A DNA stretch of 63,168 nucleotides from Marinobacter sp. B9-2 (GTDB lineage: Bacteria; Pseudomonadota; Gammaproteobacteria; Pseudomonadales; Oleiphilaceae), in NCBI GenBank assembly GCA_003030785.1, contig PYVH01000006.1, positions 1 to 63,168 on the forward strand, written 5' to 3'. This document shows positions 8,098-16,509 of this stretch, piece after piece. A model generated the notes under the pieces. It searched no databases. It worked only from the letters and a program-made list of their open reading frames with translations, and was not told where the DNA came from. Position 1 is the stretch's first letter. Each line of letters begins with the position of its first letter. The position numbers and the translations under genes were made by a program.

Positions 8098-9132
8098 TCA
8101 CTGCTTCTGAGACACGTTGATGCGCGCCAGGGACGCCTTGGTAACCCGGTCAAGAATAACCGCCAGGATCACGATGCCAAGGCCCGATACCAGACCAACG
8201 CCCAGTTCCAGATTGCGGATGCCCCGGAGGACCAGAACGCCAAGCCCGGGTGCGGACACCAGGGATGCGATCACGACCATGGCAAGACTCATCATGATGG
8301 TCTGGTTGACCCCGGCCATGATGTTGGGCAGCGCCAATGGAATCTGCACCTTGTAGAGTTTCTGCCGGGGCGTCATACCGAAGGCGTCTGCAGCCTCGAT
8401 CACGTCCTTGTCCACCAGCCGGATGCCCAGGTTGGTCAGCCGGATCACAGGAACAATGGCGTAGAGGATGATGGCGATACCGTAAAGTTTCGATTCAGTG
8501 ACACTGAACAGGAAGATAAGCGGGATCAGGTATACGAAGGGTGGCAGTGTCTGCAGCATGTCCAGCACCGGTATGATCATCCGTTGCAGGGCATTGCTGC
8601 GGGCCATGGAGATGCCTATGGGGACACCCAGTAACACGCACAGGAAGGCGCAAACAAAGATGATCGCCAGGGTTTGCATGGCGTAATCATAATGGTCGAT
8701 GAAGGCCAGCAGTACGATACTGCCGCCTACGAACAGCATCAGCCTCCAGGATTTGGTGACCACGAACACACCCGCCAATAACAGGGGGATCACGATCCAC
8801 CAGGGCGTGTTCAGCATGCCGTAGAGTGCCCCGTCCAGGAACCAGCTCAGTGGCTGGGTTAACGGATCGAGAACCAGGCTCAGGCTGTCTTTTATTGCCA
8901 GAAATCCCTGTTCCAGGCCCTTGGTAAGCTCCCGGGACTGGGGAAATGCGGCACAGGATTCGTTCAGGGCGTCCATGGATGGAAACGGGAGTTCCCATAT
9001 TGAGGCCGGTTCGGCGCTCTCTCCCTTGTTTTTGTTCAGCAAATCGGCCATCGACATGGGGCCGCTGCTTTTGCCTTCCGAGCACCACTGTTTAAGGCCC
9101 AGTGATGAAAAAAGCGAGTCGTAGGTTGCCAT
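8098..9132 (-). CDS. proW: Quaternary-amine ABC transporter permease, ProW-like
   Basis: Inner-membrane subunit of the betaine/proline-betaine importer, 344 aa. The N-terminal 60-90 residues are soluble, followed by about seven hydrophobic helices. Family motifs include LLGVPIGI, LDMLQTLPPFVYLIPLIFLF and the ATPase-contact loop DVIEAADAFGMTPRQKLYKV, followed by LPNIMAGVNQTIMMSLAMVV. It lies 97 nt downstream of proX, the gap being filled by a perfect 11-bp hairpin, and its stop sits next to the proV start. Confidence 0.93.
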   Translation of the reverse strand: MATYDSLFSSLGLKQWCSEGKSSGPMSMADLLNKNKGESAEPASIWELPFPSMDALNESCAAFPQSRELTKGLEQGFLAIKDSLSLVLDPLTQPLSWFLDGALYGMLNTPWWIVIPLLLAGVFVVTKSWRLMLFVGGSIVLLAFIDHYDYAMQTLAIIFVCAFLCVLLGVPIGISMARSNALQRMIIPVLDMLQTLPPFVYLIPLIFLFSVTESKLYGIAIILYAIVPVIRLTNLGIRLVDKDVIEAADAFGMTPRQKLYKVQIPLALPNIMAGVNQTIMMSLAMVVIASLVSAPGLGVLVLRGIRNLELGVGLVSGLGIVILAVILDRVTKASLARINVSQKQ

Positions 9133-9186
9133 GGGCGGTCAGTCTCTCCTGCGCGCGTCTGAAATCAGAACGGTTTTCGGAAAACG

Positions 9187-9217
9187 GCCCGGGACACCGA
9201 TTGAGCGTGTCCCGGGC
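9187..9217 (-). terminator. Intercistronic stem-loop between proX and proW
   Basis: A perfect 11-bp inverted repeat (GCCCGGGACAC at 9187-9197, GTGTCCCGGGC at 9207-9217) with a 9-nt loop lies 12 nt after the proX stop. On the minus strand it is followed by CGTTTTCC, a weak U-tract. It probably causes partial termination or protects the proX 3' end, giving more binding protein than membrane subunits, as seen in other binding-protein operons. Confidence 0.65.
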
Positions 9218-9229
9218 GGGGCAGGTCGA

Positions 9230-10195
9230 TCAGTTAAGAACGTTGGCCAGCCGCTCTCTTGCAGAGTCGTTCAGCCAGGTTGACCACTCATCGCTGTTAT
9301 TGGTGAGGTAGTAAACCGCAGCTTCTTCGCCTGACGCGTTGTTGGAATCCATCCAGGCCAGGATGCTGCTCATGGTCTCGGTCTTGAACGTCAGCTTGCT
9401 GAGCATCTCGGCCACTTCCGGCTCGCGCTCCTTAAAGCTGGTGGTTATGGACGTCAGAACCGTCGCCGCGGGGAAATCGGAAACGCCCGGATTATCGACA
9501 TCCTGTGTCTGGTTTTTCTGGTGTACGTCCGGCTTGATTTCACCGAGGTCAACCCGGGTCATGTCGTACTTGCCGAGGGGAACGGTCGGACCCCAGTAGT
9601 AGCCGAACCACGGTTCTTCGTTCTGGACAGCCGACGCCATGGACGACGCCAAGGTCTCACCGGAGCCATGGTTGAATACGTCAAGGCCGGACTCTTCCAG
9701 ATCCAGGGCGCGAATCAGGTTGTCACTCACGACACGACAGCCCCAGCCATCCGGGCAGTTGTTGAAGGTGCCGCCAACGAGCTCAGGATTAGCCATGATG
9801 CCCTCGATGGTCTTCAGCTCCGGATGCTCTTCCGCGAGGTAGGTGGGAATCCACCAGCCTTCAACGCCGCCCGGATCCAGAACCTTGCCAAGGCGTTCCA
9901 CCTTACCCTGTTCTTCCAGGCGCAGGTAGGCCTCGCCCGCAGAGTTCAGCCACAGCTCGGTGACGATGTCGGGCTCACCGTTTTCGGCAACTGAGGTGAC
10001 CGCCGGGACGGTATCGGAAGGAACGATGGTGACGTCACAGCCGTAGCCCTGCTCCATAATAAAGGTGGCCACGTTGGTGACGACGGTGTTTGACGCCCAA
10101 TTCATTTCCGTGATCGAAACCTCGCCGCAATCGGCCTGGGCCGCGACGGGAACCGATAGCGCGCAGAGTAATGCAGCAGACTTAAGCTTTCGCAT
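9230..10195 (-). CDS. proX: Quaternary-amine ABC transporter binding protein, ProX-like
   Basis: Periplasmic binding protein for glycine betaine-type solutes. A signal peptide ends at VAAQA before DCGEVSITEMNWASNTV. The mature part carries WVGYYWGP-like and GGVEGWWIP segments with the tryptophans expected to form an aromatic cage. The ATG at 10195 has AGGAG 8 nt upstream; the in-frame GTG at 10199 is too close to that site. It is the first gene of proXWV, and a 300-nt regulatory gap precedes it. Confidence 0.92.
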   Translation of the reverse strand: MRKLKSAALLCALSVPVAAQADCGEVSITEMNWASNTVVTNVATFIMEQGYGCDVTIVPSDTVPAVTSVAENGEPDIVTELWLNSAGEAYLRLEEQGKVERLGKVLDPGGVEGWWIPTYLAEEHPELKTIEGIMANPELVGGTFNNCPDGWGCRVVSDNLIRALDLEESGLDVFNHGSGETLASSMASAVQNEEPWFGYYWGPTVPLGKYDMTRVDLGEIKPDVHQKNQTQDVDNPGVSDFPAATVLTSITTSFKEREPEVAEMLSKLTFKTETMSSILAWMDSNNASGEEAAVYYLTNNSDEWSTWLNDSARERLANVLN

Positions 10196-10495
10196 AGTCA
10201 CTTCTCCTTTTTCAGGGTTTGTGATTCTTGGAGGGTGGTGTCGGTGTTAATGTCGATACAAGAAGGCCGCGATCCAAAAGGATCGGGAAAACAGCTGGGT
10301 TTTGGTCGCTGTTGTGGTCGAACAAATCAAAAAGTCTCGGTTAATACCTATTAACAAGGATAACGATCCTCAGCTCAGTTACAAGGGCGTATTCCAAATC
10401 CGTCTTTACACTAGACACATTATGCGTCTGAGAAGCTGTCAATAAGCTGTAGCAATCAGCGGTTACACTCCACGAATCTGATACCGGAGTATGCC
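10196..10495. promoter_or_regulatory. Divergent regulatory region proX / M14 peptidase
   Basis: This 300-nt stretch carries no gene. It is more AT-rich than its neighbours and holds two short perfect inverted repeats: CGATCC-AAAA-GGATCG (about 10270-10285) and GTTAATA-CC-TATTAAC (10340-10355). TTGACA is present on the minus strand near 10437 but no well-spaced -10 box accompanies it, so I do not place promoters exactly. Osmotic control of proXWV would be expected from the family. Confidence 0.5.
10340..10355. promoter_or_regulatory. Candidate operator GTTAATA-N2-TATTAAC
   Basis: A 16-bp palindrome with perfect 7-bp half sites and a CC centre, roughly 145 nt upstream of the proX start and 140 nt upstream of the peptidase start. 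Its size and symmetry fit a dimeric repressor such as a MarR- or TetR-type protein. The regulator is not encoded next to it. Confidence 0.4.
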
Positions 10496-11596
10496 ATGAC
10501 AGAGCTGCGCGACCTGACGCCCCACACGTCGATTACCCAGGAACAGGCCGGCCGAGACGGCCGCCAGCGTCGGCTGTTGCGCACCTTCCTGCCGGAAATG
10601 GTCGGCCTTGAACGCCTGCTGGCTGAAGCGCCGGAAGTGGCGACCACCCGGGTGGTTGAGCGGGTAGTCATGAAGGATTTGTCGCTGCCCGTCTATCAGG
10701 TCGACATCGGCTCAGCCCGGCCGGATGTGCCGGCGGTGCTGATTGTGGGGGGCGTACACGGGCTGGAGCGTATTGGCAGCCAGGTGGTGATGGCCTGGCT
10801 GAAGTCTCTGCTTGCCAGAGTGACCTGGGACGAACATCTGGCGGGCTTGTTGCAGAAGGTGCGGATTACCCTGTTGCCCATTCTCAACCCGGGCGGCATG
10901 TACCTGAATCAGCGCAGTAATCCCAACGGCGTCGATCTGATGCGAAATGCGCCGATCACCGCGCAGGATCGTAGCACTTTCCTGCTTGGCGGGCAGCGGA
11001 TCTCGCCGCGCCTACCCTGGTACACCGGAGATCCAGAACAGGGTATGGAGCCGGAAAACCAGGCGCTGGAAGCGGTGATACAGGAGCTGCTTCCGGGGCG
11101 CCCGTTCAGCGTGTCGCTGGACTGCCATTCCGGCTTTGGCATGCAGGATCAGATCTGGTTTCCCTACGCCTACCGGCGACGACCCATGCGCCGGATTGCT
11201 TCGGTCATGGCGCTGAAGCTGATCTGGGAGCAGGCTTATCCCAACCACGACTACCGGTTTGAGCCCCAGTCCCGGCATTACCTCACTCACGGTGATTTAT
11301 GGGACTACTTTTACAAGCAGGTCAATCGCGAAAATGCCGGCGTTTTCCTGCCTCTCACCCTGGAGATGGGCTCGTGGCGATGGATCCGCAAGCGTCCACG
11401 CCAGCTGCTGCGCCTCGACGGTTTTTTCAATCCCCTGGTGCCCCATCGTCACAAACGGGTTTTGCGCAGTCATCTGGCCTGGATGGACTTCCTGGTTAAT
11501 GCCGCGGCCAGCCACGAAAACTGGTTGCCGGTTCGGGAAGAGGAGTCCATGCTGAGGGAAGCCGCGATCATGCACTGGTATCGCGATTCTCACTAG
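10496..11596 (+). CDS. M14-family zinc carboxypeptidase-like protein
   Basis: A 366-aa protein with the metal-binding pattern of M14 peptidases and deacylases: HGLE (in GGVHGLERIGSQV) gives the first His and Glu, LDCHSGFG the second His, and PLTLEMGSW the candidate catalytic Glu. ITLLPILNPGGMYLNQRSN and NGVDLMRNAP match the substrate-binding strand (NPxG...NxxGVDLNRN). There is no signal peptide, so it is likely cytoplasmic. The substrate (peptide, acyl-amino acid or murein fragment) cannot be inferred. It is followed closely on the same strand by a hydrolase. Confidence 0.8.
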   Translation: MTELRDLTPHTSITQEQAGRDGRQRRLLRTFLPEMVGLERLLAEAPEVATTRVVERVVMKDLSLPVYQVDIGSARPDVPAVLIVGGVHGLERIGSQVVMAWLKSLLARVTWDEHLAGLLQKVRITLLPILNPGGMYLNQRSNPNGVDLMRNAPITAQDRSTFLLGGQRISPRLPWYTGDPEQGMEPENQALEAVIQELLPGRPFSVSLDCHSGFGMQDQIWFPYAYRRRPMRRIASVMALKLIWEQAYPNHDYRFEPQSRHYLTHGDLWDYFYKQVNRENAGVFLPLTLEMGSWRWIRKRPRQLLRLDGFFNPLVPHRHKRVLRSHLAWMDFLVNAAASHENWLPVREEESMLREAAIMHWYRDSH

Positions 11597-11637
11597 CGAT
11601 TCAATGGGTCTGGGCATTCATCAATCGGAACGTTTGT

Positions 11638-12372
11638 ATGCACTGGATTCTATTGCGGGGGCTCACTCGGGAACACGCGCACTGGGGAGATTTTCCGTCT
11701 CGACTGCGGGAGGCGTTTCCGGATCACCTTTTCCACACGGTGGATCTGCCTGGCACGGGGGTGCGCTATCGGGAAAACAGCCCGTCAACCGTGGCGGCTA
11801 TCCGGGAGAAGGTTTCCGGGCAAGTCAGCCATATTCCCGGTCCCTTCAGCATCCTGGCGCTCTCGATGGGTGGCATGGTGGCCCTGGACTGGGCCCAGCA
11901 TGCGCCCGAGGGCCAGATTCAGAATCTGGTTCTGATCAACACCAGTTCCGGCTTCAGTCCAGCCTGGCAGCGCATGCGTCCAGGCGCCTGGCCCCGGGTG
12001 CTTCGACTGCTGGGCCGCCAGGAGCTGTTTGATCGGGAGCGGGATATTCTCAGACTCACCTCCAATCGTGAGATTCCCTTGTCACTGGCAAAACAGTGGT
12101 ACAGCATTCAGCGGCAACGCCCGGTCAGCCCCCGAAATGCGGTCAACCAGTTGGCTGCAGCGGCCCGCTACAAGCCCGGTAAAAAACGCCCGATGTCAGA
12201 CGCCCTTTTGCTGGCCAGCCGGGGCGACCGCATTGTTCATTGGCGTTGCAGTGCGGCGCTCGAAGAACGCTGGCAATGGACCATGAAATTGCACGCGGAT
12301 GCAGGGCACGATCTCCCCCTCGACGAGCCGGAATGGATTATCCAGCAGCTTCGCAACTGGTTGCCGCGCTAG
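11638..12372 (+). CDS. Alpha/beta hydrolase fold protein
   Basis: A 244-aa cytoplasmic hydrolase. The lid-less core begins with ILLRGLTREHAHWGDF; the nucleophile elbow is ALSMGGM (Ser about residue 79), the acid is in SRGDRIV and the histidine in AGHDLPLDEP near the C-terminus. It resembles BioH/carboxylesterase-type enzymes in layout, but no biotin genes are nearby. It starts 41 nt after the M14 peptidase with only a weak ribosome-binding site. Confidence 0.8.
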   Translation: MHWILLRGLTREHAHWGDFPSRLREAFPDHLFHTVDLPGTGVRYRENSPSTVAAIREKVSGQVSHIPGPFSILALSMGGMVALDWAQHAPEGQIQNLVLINTSSGFSPAWQRMRPGAWPRVLRLLGRQELFDRERDILRLTSNREIPLSLAKQWYSIQRQRPVSPRNAVNQLAAAARYKPGKKRPMSDALLLASRGDRIVHWRCSAALEERWQWTMKLHADAGHDLPLDEPEWIIQQLRNWLPR

Positions 12373-12463
12373 CGCCGGTTGCTTGACGCAACTCTTCTTT
12401 CCGGTCAGTCTTCTCGTTTTAAACCGCCTAAGCCGTCATTGATAAGGAACGGAGCCGATAATA

Positions 12464-13081
12464 ATGAAAATCTTCGAAACCAAAACCGCCCCCAATCCCC
12501 GCCGTGTGCGTATGTTCATGGCCGAGAAAGGTCTTCTGGACAAGGCCGAATTCATCGAGATTGACCTGCAGAAGGGGGAAAACCTGACACCTGAATTTGT
12601 CGCCCGAAATCCGATGAAGAAAGTGCCTGTGATGGAATTGGATGACGGCACCTGTATTGCCGAGACCATGGCAATCTGCCGCTATTTCGAAGAGAGCTAC
12701 CCGGACACGCCGACCCTGATGGGTGGCACCCCGCTTGAAAAAGCCCAGCTTGAGCAGTGGCTCCGGTGGATCGAGCTGTTCTTCTTCATGCCCACTGGCA
12801 TGTGTTTCCAGCACACCACCGGCTATTTCAAGGACCGGATGAACCCGATCAAGGAGTGGGGCGAGGAGTGCGGCAAGAGCGTTGAGAAGTTCATGCACTT
12901 CCTCGACAAGCAGCTCGAAGGCAAGGAATACATCTGCTGCGACCGCTTTACGGCCGCCGATATCAATGCTTTCACAACAGTGGCATTCGCCCGGGTTGTG
13001 GGCATCCGGATCAAACCTGAGCAGGCCAATCTGCAGGCCTGGTACGACCGCATCAAGGCCCGTCCTTCGGCCCAGGCCTGA
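12464..13081 (+). CDS. Glutathione S-transferase family protein
   Basis: A 205-aa soluble GST. The N-terminal thioredoxin-like domain has ETKTAPNPRRVRMFMAEKG and KKVPVMELDDGTCIAETMAICRY, with the cis-Pro and E-T pair that bind glutathione. The C-terminal helical domain has CDRFTAADINAFTTVAFA. GGAG lies about 10 nt before the ATG. It is followed after 36 nt by the DUF4202 gene, probably as one operon. Confidence 0.9.
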   Translation: MKIFETKTAPNPRRVRMFMAEKGLLDKAEFIEIDLQKGENLTPEFVARNPMKKVPVMELDDGTCIAETMAICRYFEESYPDTPTLMGGTPLEKAQLEQWLRWIELFFFMPTGMCFQHTTGYFKDRMNPIKEWGEECGKSVEKFMHFLDKQLEGKEYICCDRFTAADINAFTTVAFARVVGIRIKPEQANLQAWYDRIKARPSAQA

Positions 13082-13117
13082 GGTCCGGGCTACCCTGGAA
13101 CTGGAAGAGAAACGTTA

Positions 13118-13735
13118 ATGACCACAACGGATTCAAGCCTCCAATGCGCATTGGCTGCGATTGACGCGGCGAATAAGGCCGACCCGAACCAGGAGCGGGT
13201 CGGTGATGAACTTCTGCCAAAGGAGTATGCCTACAGCCTGCACATGACCCGCTGGCTGTTCGAGCTTGAATCCGATCCTTCCGAACGCATGCAGATCGCC
13301 TGCCGCGCCCAGCACATCGAGCGCTGGACTATGCCGCGGAAGGACTATCCGGAAGGTCGTAAAGCCTATTACCAGTGGCGCCAGGCCTGTGGCCGTATGC
13401 ATGGCCGGCGTGCTGGGGAAATCATGGCGGATTGTGGCTACCCGAAGGAGGAGTGCGATCGGGTGGAGACCATCCTGACCAAGCGGGAACTGAGGCAGGA
13501 TGCCGACACTCAACTGCTGGAGGACGTGGCCTGCATGGTGTTCCTGGAGCGATATTTCGCAGATTTCTACGAGGAAAAAGCGGACTACGACCGGGAGAAG
13601 TGGTTACGCATTGTGCGCCGGACCTGGGGCAAGATGTCTCCCCGTGGGCACGAGGCGGCACTCAGGCTGGCGGAGGGTATGCCGGCACACTTGTTGGAGT
13701 TGTTGCAGGAGGCTTTGGCGGAGCCTGAAGAATAA
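13118..13735 (+). CDS. DUF4202 domain protein
   Basis: A 205-aa all-helical protein that matches the DUF4202 family over its whole length: AIDAANKADPNQE at the N-terminus, ACRAQHIERWTMPRKDYPEGRKAY in the middle, and QLLEDVACMVFLERYFADF plus TWGKMSPRGHEAAL in the C-terminal half. The conserved histidines and acidic residues (AQHIERW, LEDVAC) recall HD-type metal proteins, but function is unknown. It is co-directional with the GST and is followed, 26 nt after its stop, by inverted-repeat element A. Confidence 0.85.
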   Translation: MTTTDSSLQCALAAIDAANKADPNQERVGDELLPKEYAYSLHMTRWLFELESDPSERMQIACRAQHIERWTMPRKDYPEGRKAYYQWRQACGRMHGRRAGEIMADCGYPKEECDRVETILTKRELRQDADTQLLEDVACMVFLERYFADFYEEKADYDREKWLRIVRRTWGKMSPRGHEAALRLAEGMPAHLLELLQEALAEPEE

Positions 13736-13760
13736 CTTTATGGTCTTTGAATCAGTGCAC

Positions 13761-13867
13761 GGGGCGGCAGGTAGGGCTGACCAAAATACGCTGTAAATAC
13801 GTCCCTGTACGCTCGGCTCCGCCATCCATGGCTCCGCACGATTTTGGTCAGCCCTACCTGCCACCCC
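13761..13867 (+). repeat. Inverted-repeat element, copy A
   Basis: Arms of 27 nt (13761-13787 and 13841-13867) are complementary except at one position. The 53-nt middle contains TACGTCCCTGTA and GCCATCCATGGCT, shared with copies B and C. It lies in the 157-nt gap between the convergent DUF4202 and trpC genes, in the orientation of DUF4202. There is no U-tract after the right arm, so it is not a standard intrinsic terminator. Confidence 0.85.
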
Positions 13868-13892
13868 GTATCGTTCTCGCCGTTTGGCCTGC

Positions 13893-14705
13893 TCAGAAAA
13901 ACAATTCCCTCAACTTGCCACCTGGCTCCTCGGCCCGCATAAATGACTCGCCCACAAGGAACCCGAAGATGCCACGGCCGGTCATGGCCTCGACATCGTT
14001 GCGGGTCATGATGCCACTTTCCGTAATGGTCAGTCGGTCCCGGGAGATCCGCTCGTGCAAATCAAAGGTGGTATCCAGCGAAACATCGAAGGTATGCAGA
14101 TTGCGGTTGTTGATGCCCACCAGAGGAGTCGTCAGCGTCAACGCATCATCCAGTTCCTCGCCATCGTGCACTTCCACCAACACATCCAGCCCGATCTCAC
14201 GGGCAATACCTTCCAGCTCCTGCATCTGGTCTTTGGTCAGGCAGGCGGCGATCAGCAGAATACAGTCGGCACCGATGGCCCGGCTTTCGTAGACCTGATA
14301 GGGAGCGACCATGAAGTCCTTGCGGATCACCGGCAGACTGCAGGCATTGCGGGCGGCGACCAGGTAGTCCTCGTGGCCCTGGAAGAAATCGCGGTCGGTA
14401 AGCACGGACAAGCAGGCCGCGCCGCCGTTCTCGTAACTCTCGGCAATGACGGCCGGCTCGAACGGATCCCGCAGGATGCCCTTGCTCGGTGAGGCTTTCT
14501 TGATCTCCGCGATAACAGCAGGTTTCTGTTGCTCAATCCGCTGCCGAAGTGCGTTGGCAAAACCACGTGCGGGTGCTTGATCTCCCGCCATTGCCTTCAG
14601 GTCAGCAACCGAAATCCTCGGTTTCCGCTCGTCAATTTCTTCCCACTTACGGTCAACGATCTTGCGAAGAATGGTGGGAGTCTTGTCCAAATGTCGTTCA
14701 GTCAT
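13893..14705 (-). CDS. trpC: Indole-3-glycerol phosphate synthase TrpC
   Basis: Catalyses ring closure of carboxyphenylaminodeoxyribulose phosphate in tryptophan synthesis. The (beta/alpha)8 barrel motifs are present: [11 protein letters not shown] (catalytic Lys), [55 protein letters not shown] and [12 protein letters not shown] use the ATG at 14705 (270 aa, normal size); the frame stays open upstream but that part is only translated repeat element B. It is the last gene of the trp cluster, separated from trpD by 166 nt. Confidence 0.97.
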   Translation of the reverse strand: MTERHLDKTPTILRKIVDRKWEEIDERKPRISVADLKAMAGDQAPARGFANALRQRIEQQKPAVIAEIKKASPSKGILRDPFEPAVIAESYENGGAACLSVLTDRDFFQGHEDYLVAARNACSLPVIRKDFMVAPYQVYESRAIGADCILLIAACLTKDQMQELEGIAREIGLDVLVEVHDGEELDDALTLTTPLVGINNRNLHTFDVSLDTTFDLHERISRDRLTITESGIMTRNDVEAMTGRGIFGFLVGESFMRAEEPGGKLRELFF

Positions 14706-14732
14706 TAGCGGCCTGCAAGTAGTTAGCGAGAG

Positions 14733-14838
14733 CCGGTGGGGCAGGGCTTTCCAAAACTGTCTGCAGCCATGGATGGCTGCAGCCAAGCCCTACAGGGACG
14801 TATTCACGGGCGTGTTTTGGAAAGCCCTGCCCCACCGG
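14733..14838 (-). repeat. Inverted-repeat element, copy B
   Basis: Perfect 25-nt arms (14733-14757 and 14814-14838) differ in sequence from those of copy A, but the middle on the minus strand shares AATACGTCCCTGTA, GGCT and GCCATCCATGGCT with it. It is oriented with trpD, starts 33 nt after the trpD stop, and separates trpD from trpC. No U-tract follows on the minus strand. Confidence 0.87.
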
Positions 14839-14871
14839 GTCGTCCTGCCGAAATCCGGCAGGCTTATCCGA

Positions 14872-15900
14872 TCAAAAGCACTGAGAAAAATCAGCCAGCT
14901 CCGACATCTTGCCGGCAGCGAGGCCTGAGCCCATGGCGTCCAGGGCCATATCAACACCTTCCTTCGGACTCTTGGCCAGTCCCGCAACGTAAATCGCTGC
15001 GCCGGCGTTCAGGGCAATCAGGTCCCGGGCTTTCTCGGCCATTTCATCGTGGCCGCGACCGAAAGCCGCCTTGATCAGATTCAGGGAATCCTCGGCGGTA
15101 TCTACGGTCAGGCCCACCAGCGCCTGGCTCTTGATCCCCAGATCCTCCGGGGTGATGTCGTATTCGGTGACTTCGCCGTTCTTCAGCTCCGCCACGTGGG
15201 TCGCGCTGGCCAGGCTGATCTCGTCCAGGCCATCCTTCGAGCTGACCACCATGATGTGCTCCGCCCCCAGGCGATGCAGCACCTCCGCCATCGGGCGACA
15301 CAGCTCCCGGTTGAACACGCCGACCAGTTGGCGCTTAACGCCAGCGGGATTGGTCATCGGGCCCAGGATGTTGAAAATGGTTCGGCAGCCCAATTCCTTG
15401 CGGGGGCCGATGGCGTATTTCATGGCGCCGTGATGGGCCGGGGCGAACATGAAGCCGACACCGATTTCCTCAACGCAGCGGGCCACCTCTTCCGGTTTCA
15501 TGCTCAGGTTGATGCCCAGCTTTTCCAGCAGGTCGGCACTGCCGCTCTTGGACGAGACGGCCCGGTTGCCGTGCTTGGCCACGAAACCGCCGGCCGCGGC
15601 CACTACGAACGAAGCGGCGGAAGACACGTTGAACAGGTTGGCGCCATCACCGCCGGTGCCGACGATGTCTACCAGAGGTTCGGCCTTGACCGTTACCTTG
15701 GTGGCCAGCTCGCGCATGACCTCGGTGGCACCGGTGATTTCATCAATGGTTTCGCTTTTCAGACGCAACCCCATCAGAAACGCGCCGATCTGGGCGTCCG
15801 TGGCCTCGCCGTTCATGACGATACGCATCACGTCCTTCATTTCCTCCCGGGACAGGTCCAGGTTGGAGGCAATGCGGTTGAGAGCTTCTTTCATGTCCAT
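14872..15900 (-). CDS. trpD: Anthranilate phosphoribosyltransferase TrpD
   Basis: Transfers phosphoribose from PRPP to anthranilate. The PRPP loop [16 protein letters not shown], the [22 protein letters not shown] segment and [13 protein letters not shown] are all intact; the length of 342 aa is normal. It lies 11 nt after trpG on the minus strand and is the last gene before repeat element B. Confidence 0.97.
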   Translation of the reverse strand: MDMKEALNRIASNLDLSREEMKDVMRIVMNGEATDAQIGAFLMGLRLKSETIDEITGATEVMRELATKVTVKAEPLVDIVGTGGDGANLFNVSSAASFVVAAAGGFVAKHGNRAVSSKSGSADLLEKLGINLSMKPEEVARCVEEIGVGFMFAPAHHGAMKYAIGPRKELGCRTIFNILGPMTNPAGVKRQLVGVFNRELCRPMAEVLHRLGAEHIMVVSSKDGLDEISLASATHVAELKNGEVTEYDITPEDLGIKSQALVGLTVDTAEDSLNLIKAAFGRGHDEMAEKARDLIALNAGAAIYVAGLAKSPKEGVDMALDAMGSGLAAGKMSELADFSQCF

Positions 15901-15911
15901 GTGTCGGCCTC

Positions 15912-16493
15912 TTATTGTGTTCTCAGAAAGTTGCGCAGCAGCTCGTGACCCTGTTCCGTCATAATAGACTCCGGATGGAACTGCACGCCCTCAATGGGCA
16001 GCGTCTTGTGGCGAACCCCCATGATTTCCTCGATGGAACCGTCGTCGTTGCGGGTCCAGGCGGTCACTTCCAGGCAGTCGGGCAGGGTGGTCTTGTCGAT
16101 CACCAGACTGTGATAACGGGTCGCCTGCAGCGGGTTGCTCAGGCCGCGGAATACGCCCGTGTCCTTGTGGAATACCGGGGACACCTTGCCGTGCATGACC
16201 CGACCGGCCCGAATAACGTCTCCGCCGTAGACCTGGCCAATGGCCTGATGGCCCAGGCAGATGCCCAGGATTGGCAGCTTGCCGGCAAAATGCCGGATGG
16301 CCTCCATGGAGATACCGGCCTCGTTCGGGGTACAGGGGCCAGGGGATATCACCAGCCGTTCCGGGTTCATCGCTTCAATCTGTTCGATGGTGATTTCATC
16401 GTTGCGATACACCTGTACATCCGCACCCAGTTCTGCCAGGTACTGCACCACGTTGTAGGTGAAGGAATCGTAGTTATCGATCATCAGCAACAT
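15912..16493 (-). CDS. trpG: Anthranilate synthase glutamine amidotransferase subunit TrpG
   Basis: Supplies ammonia from glutamine to TrpE. The catalytic triad is visible: the Cys in [10 protein letters not shown] and the His/Glu in [11 protein letters not shown]. The N-terminal [18 protein letters not shown] is diagnostic for TrpG/PabA. It is 193 aa and starts 16 nt after trpE. It may also serve aminodeoxychorismate synthase, as TrpG/PabA subunits do in some bacteria; no pabB is in the window. Confidence 0.95.
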   Translation of the reverse strand: MLLMIDNYDSFTYNVVQYLAELGADVQVYRNDEITIEQIEAMNPERLVISPGPCTPNEAGISMEAIRHFAGKLPILGICLGHQAIGQVYGGDVIRAGRVMHGKVSPVFHKDTGVFRGLSNPLQATRYHSLVIDKTTLPDCLEVTAWTRNDDGSIEEIMGVRHKTLPIEGVQFHPESIMTEQGHELLRNFLRTQ

Positions 16494-16509
16494 AATCTGT
16501 TCCTCCGCC

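Noticed and set aside
8970-8990. Fourth copy of the CCATCCATGG core inside proW
   Set aside because: Only the short CCATGGATGG match is present; there are no arms and no ACGTCC part, so it is coincidence in a coding region.
13761-13867. Element A as an ordinary intrinsic terminator
   Set aside because: The stem is much longer than usual and no run of T follows either arm; the conserved core shared with B and C also argues for another role.
14706-14786. N-terminal extension of TrpC
   Set aside because: The extra 27 residues are translated repeat element B; the TrpC family starts at the ATG at 14705.
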